Assembly (NCBI GenBank): GCA_947493705.1 | Contig: CANLSH010000006.1 | Location: 62,001-126,000, forward strand | Source: an uncultured Arachnia sp. | GTDB lineage: Bacteria; Actinomycetota; Actinomycetes; Propionibacteriales; Propionibacteriaceae | Length of the DNA stretch: 64,000 nt | Direction: 5' to 3' | In this document: piece after piece, positions 1 to 7,370 of the stretch | How the letters are laid out: each line of letters starts with the position of its first letter | Numbering within the stretch: the first letter of the stretch is position 1 | Made by a program: the position numbers and the translations under genes | Notes under the pieces: model-generated | Seen by the model: the letters and a program-made list of their open reading frames with translations, nothing else | Databases searched by the model: none | Told to the model about the DNA's origin: nothing

Positions 1-162
1 ATCGTCACCCGCGCCAGCCGGAACACCGCGCTGTTGCACCTAGCCTCCACGACGCCGCCCGCCGTGTTCGCCACCCTCATCGGCATCCACGTCAACACCG
101 CCACCCGGTGGGCCGCACTCACCGGCTCGGCCTGGAACAGCTACACCACCCTGCCGCGCTGA
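1..162 (+). CDS. C-terminal end of an integrase-like protein (cut by window start)
   Basis: The first 53 codons form the end of an open frame that enters from the left edge and stops with TGA at 160-162. The translated end contains LLHLASTTPPAVFATLIGIH followed by NTATRWAALTGSAWNSY. This resembles the C-terminal tail of actinobacterial tyrosine-recombinase-like proteins, with hydrophobic LLHLA, a PPAV turn, and a helix ending in RWA. No catalytic residues are within the visible part, so the assignment rests on the tail only. A degraded second copy of the last 25 codons lies at 1921-1998. It could equally be another DNA-binding protein with the same tail. Confidence 0.5.
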   Translation: MVTRASRNTALLHLASTTPPAVFATLIGIHVNTATRWAALTGSAWNSYTTLPR

Positions 163-326
163 CAAACGATTATCACCCGACTCGCCGAGGTCGGCAGACC
201 CTCTGGAGCCTCACCCGACGCATCTGCCAGCCGTGAACGCTCGATTCGTTGCACACCGCCCGCAGCTCTGACGCGAGAGCTATTCCGTGACTTCGAACAT
301 CGGACCCTGCTGGTGCGAGTCGGTGC

Positions 327-908
327 TCAGTTTGCAGGCAGTCGCATGACGATTCGGTGGATTCCGCCAAGCTTTGATCGGGTGTCGGAGACCTTTTCGA
401 ACCCTGCGCGCTCGAACATGGACCGGAGCCCCGGGTAGGTGTAGATCGCGTCGACCTTCTGTGCGGTGTCGAGTGGGTACGCCTCGATGGCTTGTGCGCC
501 GTTGTCACGCGCGAATGTCACTGCTCCGTCGATGAGCTGCTGCCCGATACCCTGCCGCCGCTGTCCGGCGCGTGTGCGCAAGCAGAAGATCGACCACGGT
601 TCGACATCATCCGTCCTGGGAAAGACGTCCGCGTTTTGGAGGTCGGCGACCTCGCTTCGTGGGGCGACACCGGCCCAGCCGATCACCTCTCCGTCGGCGT
701 AGGCGAGGATACCCGGGGCCGGTGTGCGTCCGCACATCTCGAACACGAGTTCCTGTCGTTGCTGGGCGTCGAGTTTCGATGCGGCCTGGGGGCCTAGACG
801 GTAGGTCAGGCACCAGCAGGTGATGGCATCGGGGCGGCGTTTGGGACCGAGCATGCGCGTGAGGTCGTCGAAGACTGCTTGGGTGGCCGGCCGGAATTGC
901 AGGCTCAT
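327..908 (-). CDS. GNAT-family N-acetyltransferase
   Basis: A 193-residue protein predicted to transfer an acetyl group from acetyl-CoA to an amine; the substrate is unknown. The acetyl-CoA binding loop is visible as R-R-Q-G-I-G (RAGQRRQGIGQQL) after a beta strand SIFCLRT, followed by the usual helix and by ARDNGAQAIEAYPLD. I chose ATG 906-908 because it overlaps the stop of the upstream gene as ATGA, implying translational coupling with the NTF2-like gene; an in-frame ATG 33 bases upstream is less likely. The pair is cargo of the conjugative element, divergent from the HTH gene at 1334. A GNAT beside an NTF2-like protein suggests small-molecule modification, perhaps detoxification, but that is inference. 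Confidence 0.75.
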   Translation of the reverse strand: MSLQFRPATQAVFDDLTRMLGPKRRPDAITCWCLTYRLGPQAASKLDAQQRQELVFEMCGRTPAPGILAYADGEVIGWAGVAPRSEVADLQNADVFPRTDDVEPWSIFCLRTRAGQRRQGIGQQLIDGAVTFARDNGAQAIEAYPLDTAQKVDAIYTYPGLRSMFERAGFEKVSDTRSKLGGIHRIVMRLPAN

Positions 909-1258
909 GGCGTCAACGGGGTCAGGACGCCGATCTGCCACCCGGCAGGACCGTTCAGAAGCTGGTAGACGTAGCGCTCCTGCGCCTCTCCGGTGTACGA
1001 CCAGGTGACGTCGACCCAGACGCTGTGGTCGGTCTGCGCGATGATCGTCAGCCGAGGCTCCGCCTCGGTGATGCCGTCGTAGCCGGACCAGTTGCTTGCG
1101 AAGAAGTCCCGGGTCTGCACCTTGTCGCTGACCGCGATGGACTGACCCGGGAATGCGATGAGCGCCGGTACCGCGTAGATGTCGGCGATGACGTCCGCAT
1201 CACGATCCAGCAGCGCCCGCGCGTAACGCGTGAAGAATTCGTGGACCAGCTGCTCCAT
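905..1258 (-). CDS. NTF2-like / SnoaL-fold small protein
   Basis: A 117-residue protein with the pattern of the NTF2-like fold: an N-terminal helix (EQLVHEFFTRYARALLDRD), a short segment DVIADIYAVPALIAFPGQ, then strands ending in WQIGVL. Members act as small ligand-binding domains or enzymes; no catalytic residues can be assigned. It is the first gene of a two-gene minus-strand unit and overlaps the acetyltransferase start by four bases. The upstream 75 bases are shared with the divergent HTH gene, so it is plausibly under control of that regulator. Confidence 0.6.
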   Translation of the reverse strand: MEQLVHEFFTRYARALLDRDADVIADIYAVPALIAFPGQSIAVSDKVQTRDFFASNWSGYDGITEAEPRLTIIAQTDHSVWVDVTWSYTGEAQERYVYQLLNGPAGWQIGVLTPLTP

Positions 1259-1333
1259 GATTGCCTTCCCTTCCTGCTCCCTCCAATGTAAGCCTAATCG
1301 CCGACACGCCGGTGACGGTGTTTAAGATCGATC
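1259..1333. promoter_or_regulatory. Divergent promoter region between NTF2-like and HTH genes
   Basis: This 75-base gap separates two divergent transcription units. It contains an imperfect inverted repeat around 1302-1319 (ACACGCCGG and CGGTGT halves) and a GATCGATC palindrome at 1327-1334 next to the HTH gene start, either of which could be an operator. No strong -35/-10 pair is evident. The divergent arrangement of a regulator and its likely targets is the main support. Confidence 0.35.
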
Positions 1334-1720
1334 ATGGACGATCGACACGCGCGCGCCGCCGCATCCCGCGACGGGCACCTGGCCCTGCGCCGGGTCGAGC
1401 GGCAACAGCAGCTCCTTGAACTCCTCGATCACTCGGGCACGCTGACGACGAGCGAACTCGCCACGCGCCTCGGCGTATCCGTCCGCACTGTTGAGCGCGA
1501 CATTGAACGCCTCCGTGACGTGGGAGTGCCGTTCATCACCCGTCCCGGACGCACCGGCGGGATCGCCTTTGACCCACCGCACCCCACCGCGAGCATCGAG
1601 TTCGACACGACAGAGATCGCGGCGATCATCTCCGCCATGGCGATCGTCGGAGCCAACTCCAGTCCATCGGCCGCGTCTGCCACTGCCAAACTCACCGCCG
1701 CACTCCGACCCGAGAGCTGA
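1334..1720 (+). CDS. HTH transcriptional regulator (DeoR/HTH_11-like, no WYL domain)
   Basis: A 128-residue protein with a winged-helix DNA-binding domain at about residues 20-80: LELLDHSGTLTTSELATRLG, then VSVRTVERDIERLRDVGVPF, then a wing with RPGRTGGIAF. This is the N-terminal domain found in YafY-type regulators. In those the HTH is followed by a WYL sensor of about 200 residues; here the protein stops soon after a short alanine-rich helix, so the sensor is missing. Either this is a natural short form or a truncated gene. It is divergent from the NTF2/GNAT pair and is the obvious candidate to regulate them. Confidence 0.7.
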   Translation: MDDRHARAAASRDGHLALRRVERQQQLLELLDHSGTLTTSELATRLGVSVRTVERDIERLRDVGVPFITRPGRTGGIAFDPPHPTASIEFDTTEIAAIISAMAIVGANSSPSAASATAKLTAALRPES

Positions 1721-1766
1721 ACGGGCCCGACTCGAAACGTCATCCCCGCTCTCCGGTCAGGCCAAG

Positions 1767-1835
1767 GGAGGCTCCGCCCACCTCACGGGCATGGATTTCG
1801 AACGCTGCGAATACTTGCCTACGCCGGTTAACTAG
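1767..1835 (+). pseudogene. 3' gene remnant B (GMDFE..EYL tail), first copy
   Basis: The + frame ending at TAG 1833-1835 translates to GGSAHLTGMDFERCEYL followed by PTPVN. A near-identical tail occurs at 2701-2775 directly before the DUF6112-type gene. There is no start signal or intact upstream gene, so this is a detached 3' end of a backbone gene whose identity I do not recognise. It is followed by AT-rich DNA (about 1836-1920) that is unlike its surroundings. Confidence 0.6.
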
Positions 1836-1920
1836 CAATTATTACGTTAGATATAGTCACTGCGCCCGGGATTACGTGGTTCCTTGGTCAGGCAAGGGTA
1901 TTAGCGGACGCCTTATCTAA

Positions 1921-1998
1921 ATCCACATCGCCACGGCGACCTGCTGGGACGAACTGACCGGTTCCGCCTGGAACAACTACGCCATCAACCGCCGCTGA
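1921..1998 (+). pseudogene. 3' remnant A' of the integrase-like gene
   Basis: The + frame 1921-1998 encodes IHIATATCWDELTGSAWNNY followed by AINRR and a TGA. It matches the end of the gene at 1-162 (IHVNTATRWAALTGSAWNSY). Upstream sequence is AT-rich and does not continue the gene. With remnants B and B' it forms the alternating series A, B, A', B'. Confidence 0.65.
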
Positions 1999-2019
1999 CG
2001 AAGCGCGGCACGGTTAGGC

Positions 2020-2220
2020 CTATACCGCTACACGCAACGGTGCCCAGCCGAACGGAACTGCGGTTAGCCGCGCCCGCTCCTGAGCGGTACGACGAGACCA
2101 ACCCTGAGCGGCCTCTGCTGCCCCCTCAACAGGGACTTGAACCACACGGAATCCCACGTCATCAAGTTCGACTCCCGAGCGAAGGGCAGCAACTGCGGCA
2201 GTAAAGGTACTATCACTCAA
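2020..2220 (-). CDS. Small hypothetical protein
   Basis: A 66-residue frame starting at TTG 2218-2220, overlapping the end of the upstream small gene (stop 2213-2215), which suggests coupling. It contains DSTFTAAVAALRSGVELDDV and ends GWAPLRVAV. I recognise no family. No signal peptide or membrane segment is present. Position in the cargo zone next to another small gene suggests a two-gene module such as a toxin-antitoxin or phage-like pair, but nothing in the sequence proves it. Confidence 0.35.
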   Translation of the reverse strand: MSDSTFTAAVAALRSGVELDDVGFRVVQVPVEGAAEAAQGWSRRTAQERARLTAVPFGWAPLRVAV

Positions 2221-2467
2221 CGATGACGTGTTGGGCTAGGAATGTTGCCGCTTTCAACGTCAATTGTGGTTCCGCGCGTCGGAATAGGCGTATTGCTGCC
2301 ACCTTGTCGGTGGTCGGGTGCTTCTCAAGTTGTTCTTTGGCCCAGGCCATGGCCGGAGCCGGCGGTTGGCCGGCAGAATTGGGATCGCCACCGAAAAGGT
2401 CGCGCAACCGCTGCCGGGGGTCTTCTTTGTCGCCAAAGACCTTGGCGCTGCCGATTGACTGAGCCAC
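2213..2467 (-). CDS. Small hypothetical protein, first gene of a coupled pair
   Basis: About 84 residues from GTG 2465-2467, chosen because a GGAGG lies nine bases upstream; the ATG at 2474-2476 sits directly against that GGAGG and is less likely. The sequence is soluble and charged: KVFGDKEDPRQRLRDLFGG, then a Pro-rich linker, then AMAWAKEQLEKHPTTDKVAA and a helix ending LAQHVIVE. No family recognised. It overlaps the following small gene and is bounded by remnant B' on its upstream side. Confidence 0.4.
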   Translation of the reverse strand: MAQSIGSAKVFGDKEDPRQRLRDLFGGDPNSAGQPPAPAMAWAKEQLEKHPTTDKVAAIRLFRRAEPQLTLKAATFLAQHVIVE

Positions 2468-2700
2468 GAGAACCATCCTCCGATCGAACCTGGGCGACTG
2501 CACGAACCACACTATCGCTACCGGCGATCAAACTAAGCCTCGGCCCGCTCTTCGCTGTCCGGCAGATTGTCCCGAACTGTCGGCTCCAACCGGTCCCAAT
2601 GCCGAGCCTTCGGCGAGCCCACACCTGCCGCCGTTGGGAGCCGGTCCGCGACGGCATCAAGCAGGACACGCGACCTACGATGATCCACGTTCGCGTCACA

Positions 2701-2775
2701 GTGCGCGGCCCGGCTGCGCACCTGGCAGGTATGGATTTCGAGCACTTCGAATACTTGCGTCCGCCGATCGGGTGA
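2701..2775 (+). pseudogene. 3' gene remnant B' (GMDFE..EYL tail), second copy
   Basis: The + frame ends VRGPAAHLAGMDFEHFEYL then RPPIG and TGA at 2773-2775, seven bases before the next backbone gene. The run around 2731-2755 is nearly identical in DNA to the copy at 1791-1815. Because it directly precedes the DUF6112-type gene, this is probably the native position of the lost gene, whose 5' part was replaced by the small minus-strand genes. Confidence 0.55.
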
Positions 2776-2781
2776 TCGACC

Positions 2782-3048
2782 ATGGGTGTCTTCCCCGACT
2801 TCGACGGGCTCGGCGGCATCGGCGACCTCCGCGCCGTGGTCGGCGCGCTCCTGACTTTCGTCCTCATCATCGCCGTCCTCATGCTCATCGTCTCCGCGAT
2901 CGTCTGGGCGATCGCGACGGCCCACGGCAACTACGCGACCGCCAGCAAAGGCCGCATCGGTGTCCTCGTCTCCGTCGGCGCGGCCGTCCTCGCCGGAGGC
3001 GGCGTGGCCTGGATGAACTGGCTACTCACAGTCGGTTCAAGTTTGTAG
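2782..3048 (+). CDS. DUF6112-type small membrane protein (conjugation), copy 1
   Basis: An 88-residue protein with two transmembrane helices at about residues 18-43 (VVGALLTFVLIIAVLMLIVS) and 57-80 (GVLVSVGAAVLAGGGVAWMN) separated by a short polar loop NYATASKGRIG. This matches the DUF6112 family found in actinobacterial conjugation clusters, which by size and topology resembles VirB2-like pilins; that functional parallel is inference. It is a paralogue of the gene at 4094, sharing LIVSAIVW and KGRIGVLV. The Shine-Dalgarno is weak. A cargo gene on the opposite strand now separates the two paralogues. Confidence 0.65.
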   Translation: MGVFPDFDGLGGIGDLRAVVGALLTFVLIIAVLMLIVSAIVWAIATAHGNYATASKGRIGVLVSVGAAVLAGGGVAWMNWLLTVGSSL

Positions 3049-3062
3049 CTGGGGCTTCGCGG

Positions 3063-3929
3063 TCATCGGTCCGACTCCTCCGCGTCGGCGCTCGCTGTCT
3101 CGCACTGGTCGAGCAGGCGCGCCAGGTAACTGTATGCCGCGAGGCGCTCCATCGCTTCCTGCTCGGACAGTTCGGTGCGCGTGTGCGTCGTCACGTTGCG
3201 GACCGTGAGGTTCAGACCAGTGGCCAGCGCGTTGAGGGCCTTAGCGAGCGGTTCAAGACCACCGCGCATGCTCTTCACCGTCTTGTCATCCGACCCTCCC
3301 GGCCAGGTGAGCTTCGGCTTGCCCGGTTCAGGAGCGCCCGGCGATAACGTCTGCTGCCAGAAGACCGTGTCATCGACATCGTTCCGGCCGAGACGTTCCT
3401 TCCAGTGGACCGTGAGGCCTTCGGCTGCTTCACGAACTGCAACTCGGTACTGATGCGTCGTCCAATGGGCGGAAGCACCAGCCCAGACCACGGGGTGAAA
3501 CTGTGCGGGAGCGAAGGTCGGAAGGTCAGAGTCCGTACGTGACTCGGCGTCGACGATCATCGCGTCGAGCCTGCCCTTGACGGTGGCAGTAGTAGTCCGA
3601 ATATCCCGAGGCGCGATGGGGGCCTTGGGTGCAGACATGAATGACCAGTTGGCGATTGGGTCGATCGCTCCGAGACCCGCGATCCCAATGTAGGCACCGG
3701 TCACTGACACTGCGCTCGCTGCCAGGCCAGCAGCCTCCGCGACACCGAGTTCGAGACGTTGGACCTCGCTCTGATCCTGGCCTTCCTTTGTCCACACAGT
3801 AGGAAAGAGGCCGCGCGCCGACATGTGATCCGACTCAACCTGAGTGCTCATCCAGGCGTCGAAGGCTTCCTCGAACTTCTCAACGGCGGCGCGCAATCGC
3901 TGGAGGTAATCCACCCCGTACTGACTCAT
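3063..3929 (-). CDS. TIGR02391 (Ymh)-like protein with HEPN-type motif
   Basis: A 288-residue cytoplasmic protein. The C-terminal part (about 150-275) matches the Hypoth_Ymh/TIGR02391 pattern: AQFHPVVWAGASAHW, then YRVAVREAAEGL, DVDDTVFWQQTLSPG, PGKPKLTWPG, and TVRNVTTHTR ending with ELSEQEAMERLAAYSYLARL. TVRNVTTH contains R-x4-H, the signature of the HEPN superfamily, many of whose members are RNases in defence or toxin systems. The N-terminal half has a helical region and a short hydrophobic stretch (VSVTGAYIGIAGLGAI). I start at ATG 3927-3929, preceded by GAGAGG at good spacing. It is inserted opposite in direction between two paralogous transfer genes, as expected of cargo. RNase activity is not shown. 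Confidence 0.65.
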   Translation of the reverse strand: MSQYGVDYLQRLRAAVEKFEEAFDAWMSTQVESDHMSARGLFPTVWTKEGQDQSEVQRLELGVAEAAGLAASAVSVTGAYIGIAGLGAIDPIANWSFMSAPKAPIAPRDIRTTTATVKGRLDAMIVDAESRTDSDLPTFAPAQFHPVVWAGASAHWTTHQYRVAVREAAEGLTVHWKERLGRNDVDDTVFWQQTLSPGAPEPGKPKLTWPGGSDDKTVKSMRGGLEPLAKALNALATGLNLTVRNVTTHTRTELSEQEAMERLAAYSYLARLLDQCETASADAEESDR

Positions 3930-4093
3930 GTTCCAGCAACCTCTCGATTCGGCGGTCCCGTGCGGGCGAGCGACGCACAGATACTCCAAGGCTACGGGCG
4001 GCCACCGACGGGGATGGCGACGAGCGCGCACCTGTCGCGTGTACCCCGTCTGCGAGTCCGCGGGCGGGCCGCCCGCCGCCAAGGAGACCTACC

Positions 4094-4414
4094 GTGTTCC
4101 ATCTTTTCGCCAACGTCATGTCCGCGCCGCTGCTGGTGCCGATGGACATCAACATCGACCCCAACACCAACGGCCTGCCGGGGATCAACCAGCTGCGCAC
4201 CATCGTCGGCGCGGTGATGACCATCGGCCTGATCCTCAGCGTGCTCGCGCTGATCGTGTCCGCGATCGTGTGGGGCTTCGGCGCGAACTCCTCCAACCCG
4301 CACCTCGCCTCGCGCGGGAAGATCGGCGTTCTCGTCTGCTGCGGCGCGGCGGTGATCTGCGGCGCGAGCGTGACGCTCATCAACTTCTTCTGGAACGTCG
4401 GCCAGTCCGTCTGA
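4094..4414 (+). CDS. DUF6112 family membrane protein (conjugation), copy 2
   Basis: A 106-residue protein starting at GTG with an AAGGAG Shine-Dalgarno at 4080-4085. It carries the family features NTNGLPGINQLRTIVGAVMT, first membrane helix LILSVLALIVSAIVWGFG, loop SSNPHLASRGKIG, second helix VLVCCGAAVICGASVTLINF. By topology it is a candidate pilin-like or channel subunit of the element's type IV secretion system. It lies about 30 bases upstream of the TrbL-like gene and is probably co-transcribed with it. Confidence 0.75.
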   Translation: MFHLFANVMSAPLLVPMDINIDPNTNGLPGINQLRTIVGAVMTIGLILSVLALIVSAIVWGFGANSSNPHLASRGKIGVLVCCGAAVICGASVTLINFFWNVGQSV

Positions 4415-4444
4415 CCCGACTGTCGTCCTCGAGAGCTGGTGTTC

Positions 4445-5821
4445 GTGATGGGCGTGTGCGACGTTCCAGTGATCTCCTCGGTCTGCGATGCCGTCGGCGA
4501 AGGGGCCGCGTCTCTGGTCGCGGCCCCGTTCGACTGGCTCGCCCAGGCGATGGGTGCCGCCGCCGGGTGGCTGTTCGAGGCGGTCTGGTCGGTCTTCGAC
4601 ACCACGACACTGGTAGACGTCACCAAGCCCGGCTACATCGCTGTCTACAACCTGCTGTTCGGCATCGCGGTCTTCGTGATGCTGATCTTCTTCTGCCTCC
4701 AACTCATCACGGGACTGATCCGACGCGACCCCACCGCCCTCACCCGAGCCGCGCTCGGTCTGGCAAAGTCCGTCCTCGGGTCGTTTGTGGTCATTACGCT
4801 CACTGCGCTGCTGCTCGAAGTCGTGGATCAACTGTGCATCGGGATCGTGCAGGCCGCCGGAGAGACCACCGAGTCGATGGGCGACAAGATCGCGCTCCTA
4901 GCCGCAGGCCTGGTCGGCATCAATATCGCCGCACCCGGCGTCGGTGCCGTCATCACGATCTTCATGGCAGGACTCGCGATCACCGCCGCCGCGATTGTGT
5001 GGCTCTCCCTCCTCGTCAGGAAGGCACTCCTCCTGGTCGCGGTCGTGTTCGCGCCGCTCGCCTTCTCGGGTGCCTCGTGGGATGCCTCGCGCGGGTGGAT
5101 CGGGAAGTGGGTGATGTTCGTCGTCGCCCTGATCTGCTCAAAGCTCGTGCTCGTCGTGATGTTCCTCGTCGCGATCACCCAGGTCTCCGCACCGATCGAC
5201 GCCGACCTCGCCTCGGTCAGCGATCCCATCGCGGGGAGCGTGCTGATGGCGACGGCCGCATTCGCCCCATATCTCACGTACAAGTTCATCGCGTTCGTCG
5301 GGTTCGACATGTACCACGCGATCGGCTCCGAGCAGGACGCCAAGAGCGCACTCAACCGCCCGATCCCCGTACCCACCAAGCCGCAAGGCGGCGGCGACCC
5401 GAAGAAAGTGCTCGACGGGACCAGCAGCAGCGGAAACGCGGGCGGAGGCTCCGGTGGAGGAAGTAGCGCTCCGCCACCGCCAAAGACCTCGGCACCGGCA
5501 CCCGCCGCGGGCGGCGGGGGCGCAGCCGGCGGTAGAGCCGCAGCAGGCGAGAGCGGCGCAGCCGCAGCCGGTCCCGTGGCCGCTGGGGTCGTGGTCGGGG
5601 CGAGTGTCGCCAAGGGTGCAGCGACCGCCGGGCCGAAGGCCGGAACCGCGCTGGGAGCCCAGGGCGAGCACGCCGCCGACGCCGCAGCGCAGACACCGCC
5701 ACCGCCCGCAGCCTCACCTGCGGCACCGCCATCAAGCCCGGCACCACGACCGCCGAGCACCGACCCGTCACCGCCACCGAAGCAGCCCCCGCCGCCCGCG
5801 CCACGCCCACCGAAGGAGTAG
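4445..5821 (+). CDS. TrbL/VirB6-like conjugal transfer membrane protein
   Basis: A protein of about 458 residues forming the polytopic inner-membrane component of a type IV secretion channel. The N-terminal region (residues 1-60) is amphipathic, then several transmembrane helices follow, for example LLFGIAVFVMLIFFCLQLIT, SVLGSFVVITLTALLLEVV, IFMAGLAITAAAIVWLSLLV and WVMFVVALICSKLVLVVMFL. From about residue 315 the protein becomes a soluble Gly/Ala-rich then proline-rich tail ending in repeated PPPP/PAP blocks. Starts at GTG 4439, GTG 4445 and ATG 4448 are all in frame; 4445 has the best spacing from GAGAG. The stop is three bases before the SCO6880 gene, so the two are coupled. Confidence 0.8.
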   Translation: MMGVCDVPVISSVCDAVGEGAASLVAAPFDWLAQAMGAAAGWLFEAVWSVFDTTTLVDVTKPGYIAVYNLLFGIAVFVMLIFFCLQLITGLIRRDPTALTRAALGLAKSVLGSFVVITLTALLLEVVDQLCIGIVQAAGETTESMGDKIALLAAGLVGINIAAPGVGAVITIFMAGLAITAAAIVWLSLLVRKALLLVAVVFAPLAFSGASWDASRGWIGKWVMFVVALICSKLVLVVMFLVAITQVSAPIDADLASVSDPIAGSVLMATAAFAPYLTYKFIAFVGFDMYHAIGSEQDAKSALNRPIPVPTKPQGGGDPKKVLDGTSSSGNAGGGSGGGSSAPPPPKTSAPAPAAGGGGAAGGRAAAGESGAAAAGPVAAGVVVGASVAKGAATAGPKAGTALGAQGEHAADAAAQTPPPPAASPAAPPSSPAPRPPSTDPSPPPKQPPPPAPRPPKE

Positions 5822-5824
5822 ACG

Positions 5825-7294
5825 ATGAGCAGCACGAACAACGACCGGCCCACCGCGGGCGAACTCGTGCCGGTGAAGTTCTCCCGCCTCACCCGCCGCG
5901 GTGTCCTCCTCGGCCTGTCGCTGACCCAGCTCATCACGCTCGCCATCGGCGGAGCCACGCTCATCGGAGCGTTCTACGCCGGCGGCGGGATGCTGCTCGC
6001 CTACACCGCCCCCATCTGGGTACTGGCCGCCGCGCTGACCTGGATACCGATCGCAAGCCGGCCCATCGTGGAGTGGCTTCCCATCGCCTGCTGGTGGCTG
6101 TGGCGCACCACCGGCGGGCAGTTGGTGTACCGGCGCAGGATCGTCGTCCCGCGCCCCGTCGGAACCCTCGCACTGCCCGGCGACATGGCCCGACTACGCG
6201 AGTACACCGACCCCGACACCAGCGCAGGGATGATCCACGACCCCCACGCCGCCACCTTGACCGTCGTGTGCGAAGTCACCCATCCCGCGTTCGTGCTCCT
6301 CGATCCCGGCGAACAGGAACGCCGCGTCAGCTCCTGGGGCCGCGTCCTGGCCACCGTCTGCCGCTCCGGGCGAATCGCCACTCTTCAGGTCTTGGAGCGC
6401 ACGCTGCCGGACTCTGGCACCGGACTGGCCGAATGGTGGGCCACCCACGGCACCCCGGACGGATCATGGGCGGCGGACACCTACGCAGAACTCATCGACC
6501 GTGCCGGACCCGCCGGCGAACGCCACGCCACCACTCTCTCGATGTCACTGGACATGAAGACCAGTGCCCGTCAGATCAGGACCGCCGGCGGCGGGATACG
6601 CGGGGCCGCCGCCGTGCTGCGCCAAGAGATGAACACCCTCGTCGCCGCGCTCCGCTCCGCCGACCTCTCGCCCTCGGGATGGCTAACACCAGGGCAGATC
6701 GCAGTGATGCTGCGCTCCGCCTACGACCCCGCCATCGCCGCCACCCTGGAACGCCACGGGAGGCTCGGCCAGTCCCTCGCGACCGCCGGGCCGGTTGCAG
6801 TCACCGAGACCTGGGGCAAGCTGCGAACCGACTCCGCTCACCACGCAGTGCTCTGGGTCAGCGAGTGGCCGCGGTCACTGGTGTATCCGGGGTTCCTGTC
6901 GCCCGTGTTGCTGTCCACCGGCATCCAGCGGTCGTTCTCGCTGATCTGCACCCCGATGCGCTCCGATGCCGCTGCCCGCGACATCCGCAAGAAGAAGGTC
7001 GAGCACATCTCCGACCAGGCCCAGCGCGCGAAGATCGGCCAGATCGAAGACGCATCCCAGACCGCCGAATACCACGACGTGCTCCAACAAGAAGCCGACC
7101 TCACCGCCGGACACGGCATCCTCCGCTACACCGGCCTCATCGCCGTCTCCGCACCCACCGTCGAAGAACTCGACGCCGCCGTCGCCGCGATTGAGCAGGC
7201 CGCGATCCAAGCCTCGTGCGAGACCCGGTTGCTCGTCGGCCAGCAAGCAGCCGCGTTCACAGCCGCCGCGCTTCCGCTCTGCCGGCGCGTGTGA
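5825..7294 (+). CDS. SCO6880 family conjugation protein
   Basis: A 489-residue protein of the SCO6880 family found with TrbL-like and VirB4-like genes in actinobacterial conjugative elements; its mechanistic role is not known. It begins with a cytosolic segment (PVKFSRLTRRGVLLGLSLTQ) and two membrane helices (LITLAIGGATLIGAFYAGG and MLLAYTAPIWVLAAALTWIP), then a large soluble domain with VYRRRIVVPRPVGTLALPGD and ending AAAFTAAALPLCRRV, which looks complete. This PrgI/TcpE-like N-terminus plus a soluble domain is typical. The next native gene is at 8429; a cargo gene and a tRNA-like segment intervene. Confidence 0.8.
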   Translation: MSSTNNDRPTAGELVPVKFSRLTRRGVLLGLSLTQLITLAIGGATLIGAFYAGGGMLLAYTAPIWVLAAALTWIPIASRPIVEWLPIACWWLWRTTGGQLVYRRRIVVPRPVGTLALPGDMARLREYTDPDTSAGMIHDPHAATLTVVCEVTHPAFVLLDPGEQERRVSSWGRVLATVCRSGRIATLQVLERTLPDSGTGLAEWWATHGTPDGSWAADTYAELIDRAGPAGERHATTLSMSLDMKTSARQIRTAGGGIRGAAAVLRQEMNTLVAALRSADLSPSGWLTPGQIAVMLRSAYDPAIAATLERHGRLGQSLATAGPVAVTETWGKLRTDSAHHAVLWVSEWPRSLVYPGFLSPVLLSTGIQRSFSLICTPMRSDAAARDIRKKKVEHISDQAQRAKIGQIEDASQTAEYHDVLQQEADLTAGHGILRYTGLIAVSAPTVEELDAAVAAIEQAAIQASCETRLLVGQQAAAFTAAALPLCRRV

Positions 7295-7370
7295 CCGCAC
7301 CCACCGCTGGGCAACGATCGTCGGCATCGACTTGGGGTGGATGCCGGGTGAAGTGCGAGAGACTGGGGGC

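Noticed and set aside
5405..5821. Proline/glycine-rich stretch as a separate secreted gene
   Set aside because: It is in frame with, and follows directly from, the TrbL-like membrane protein, where such tails are usual.
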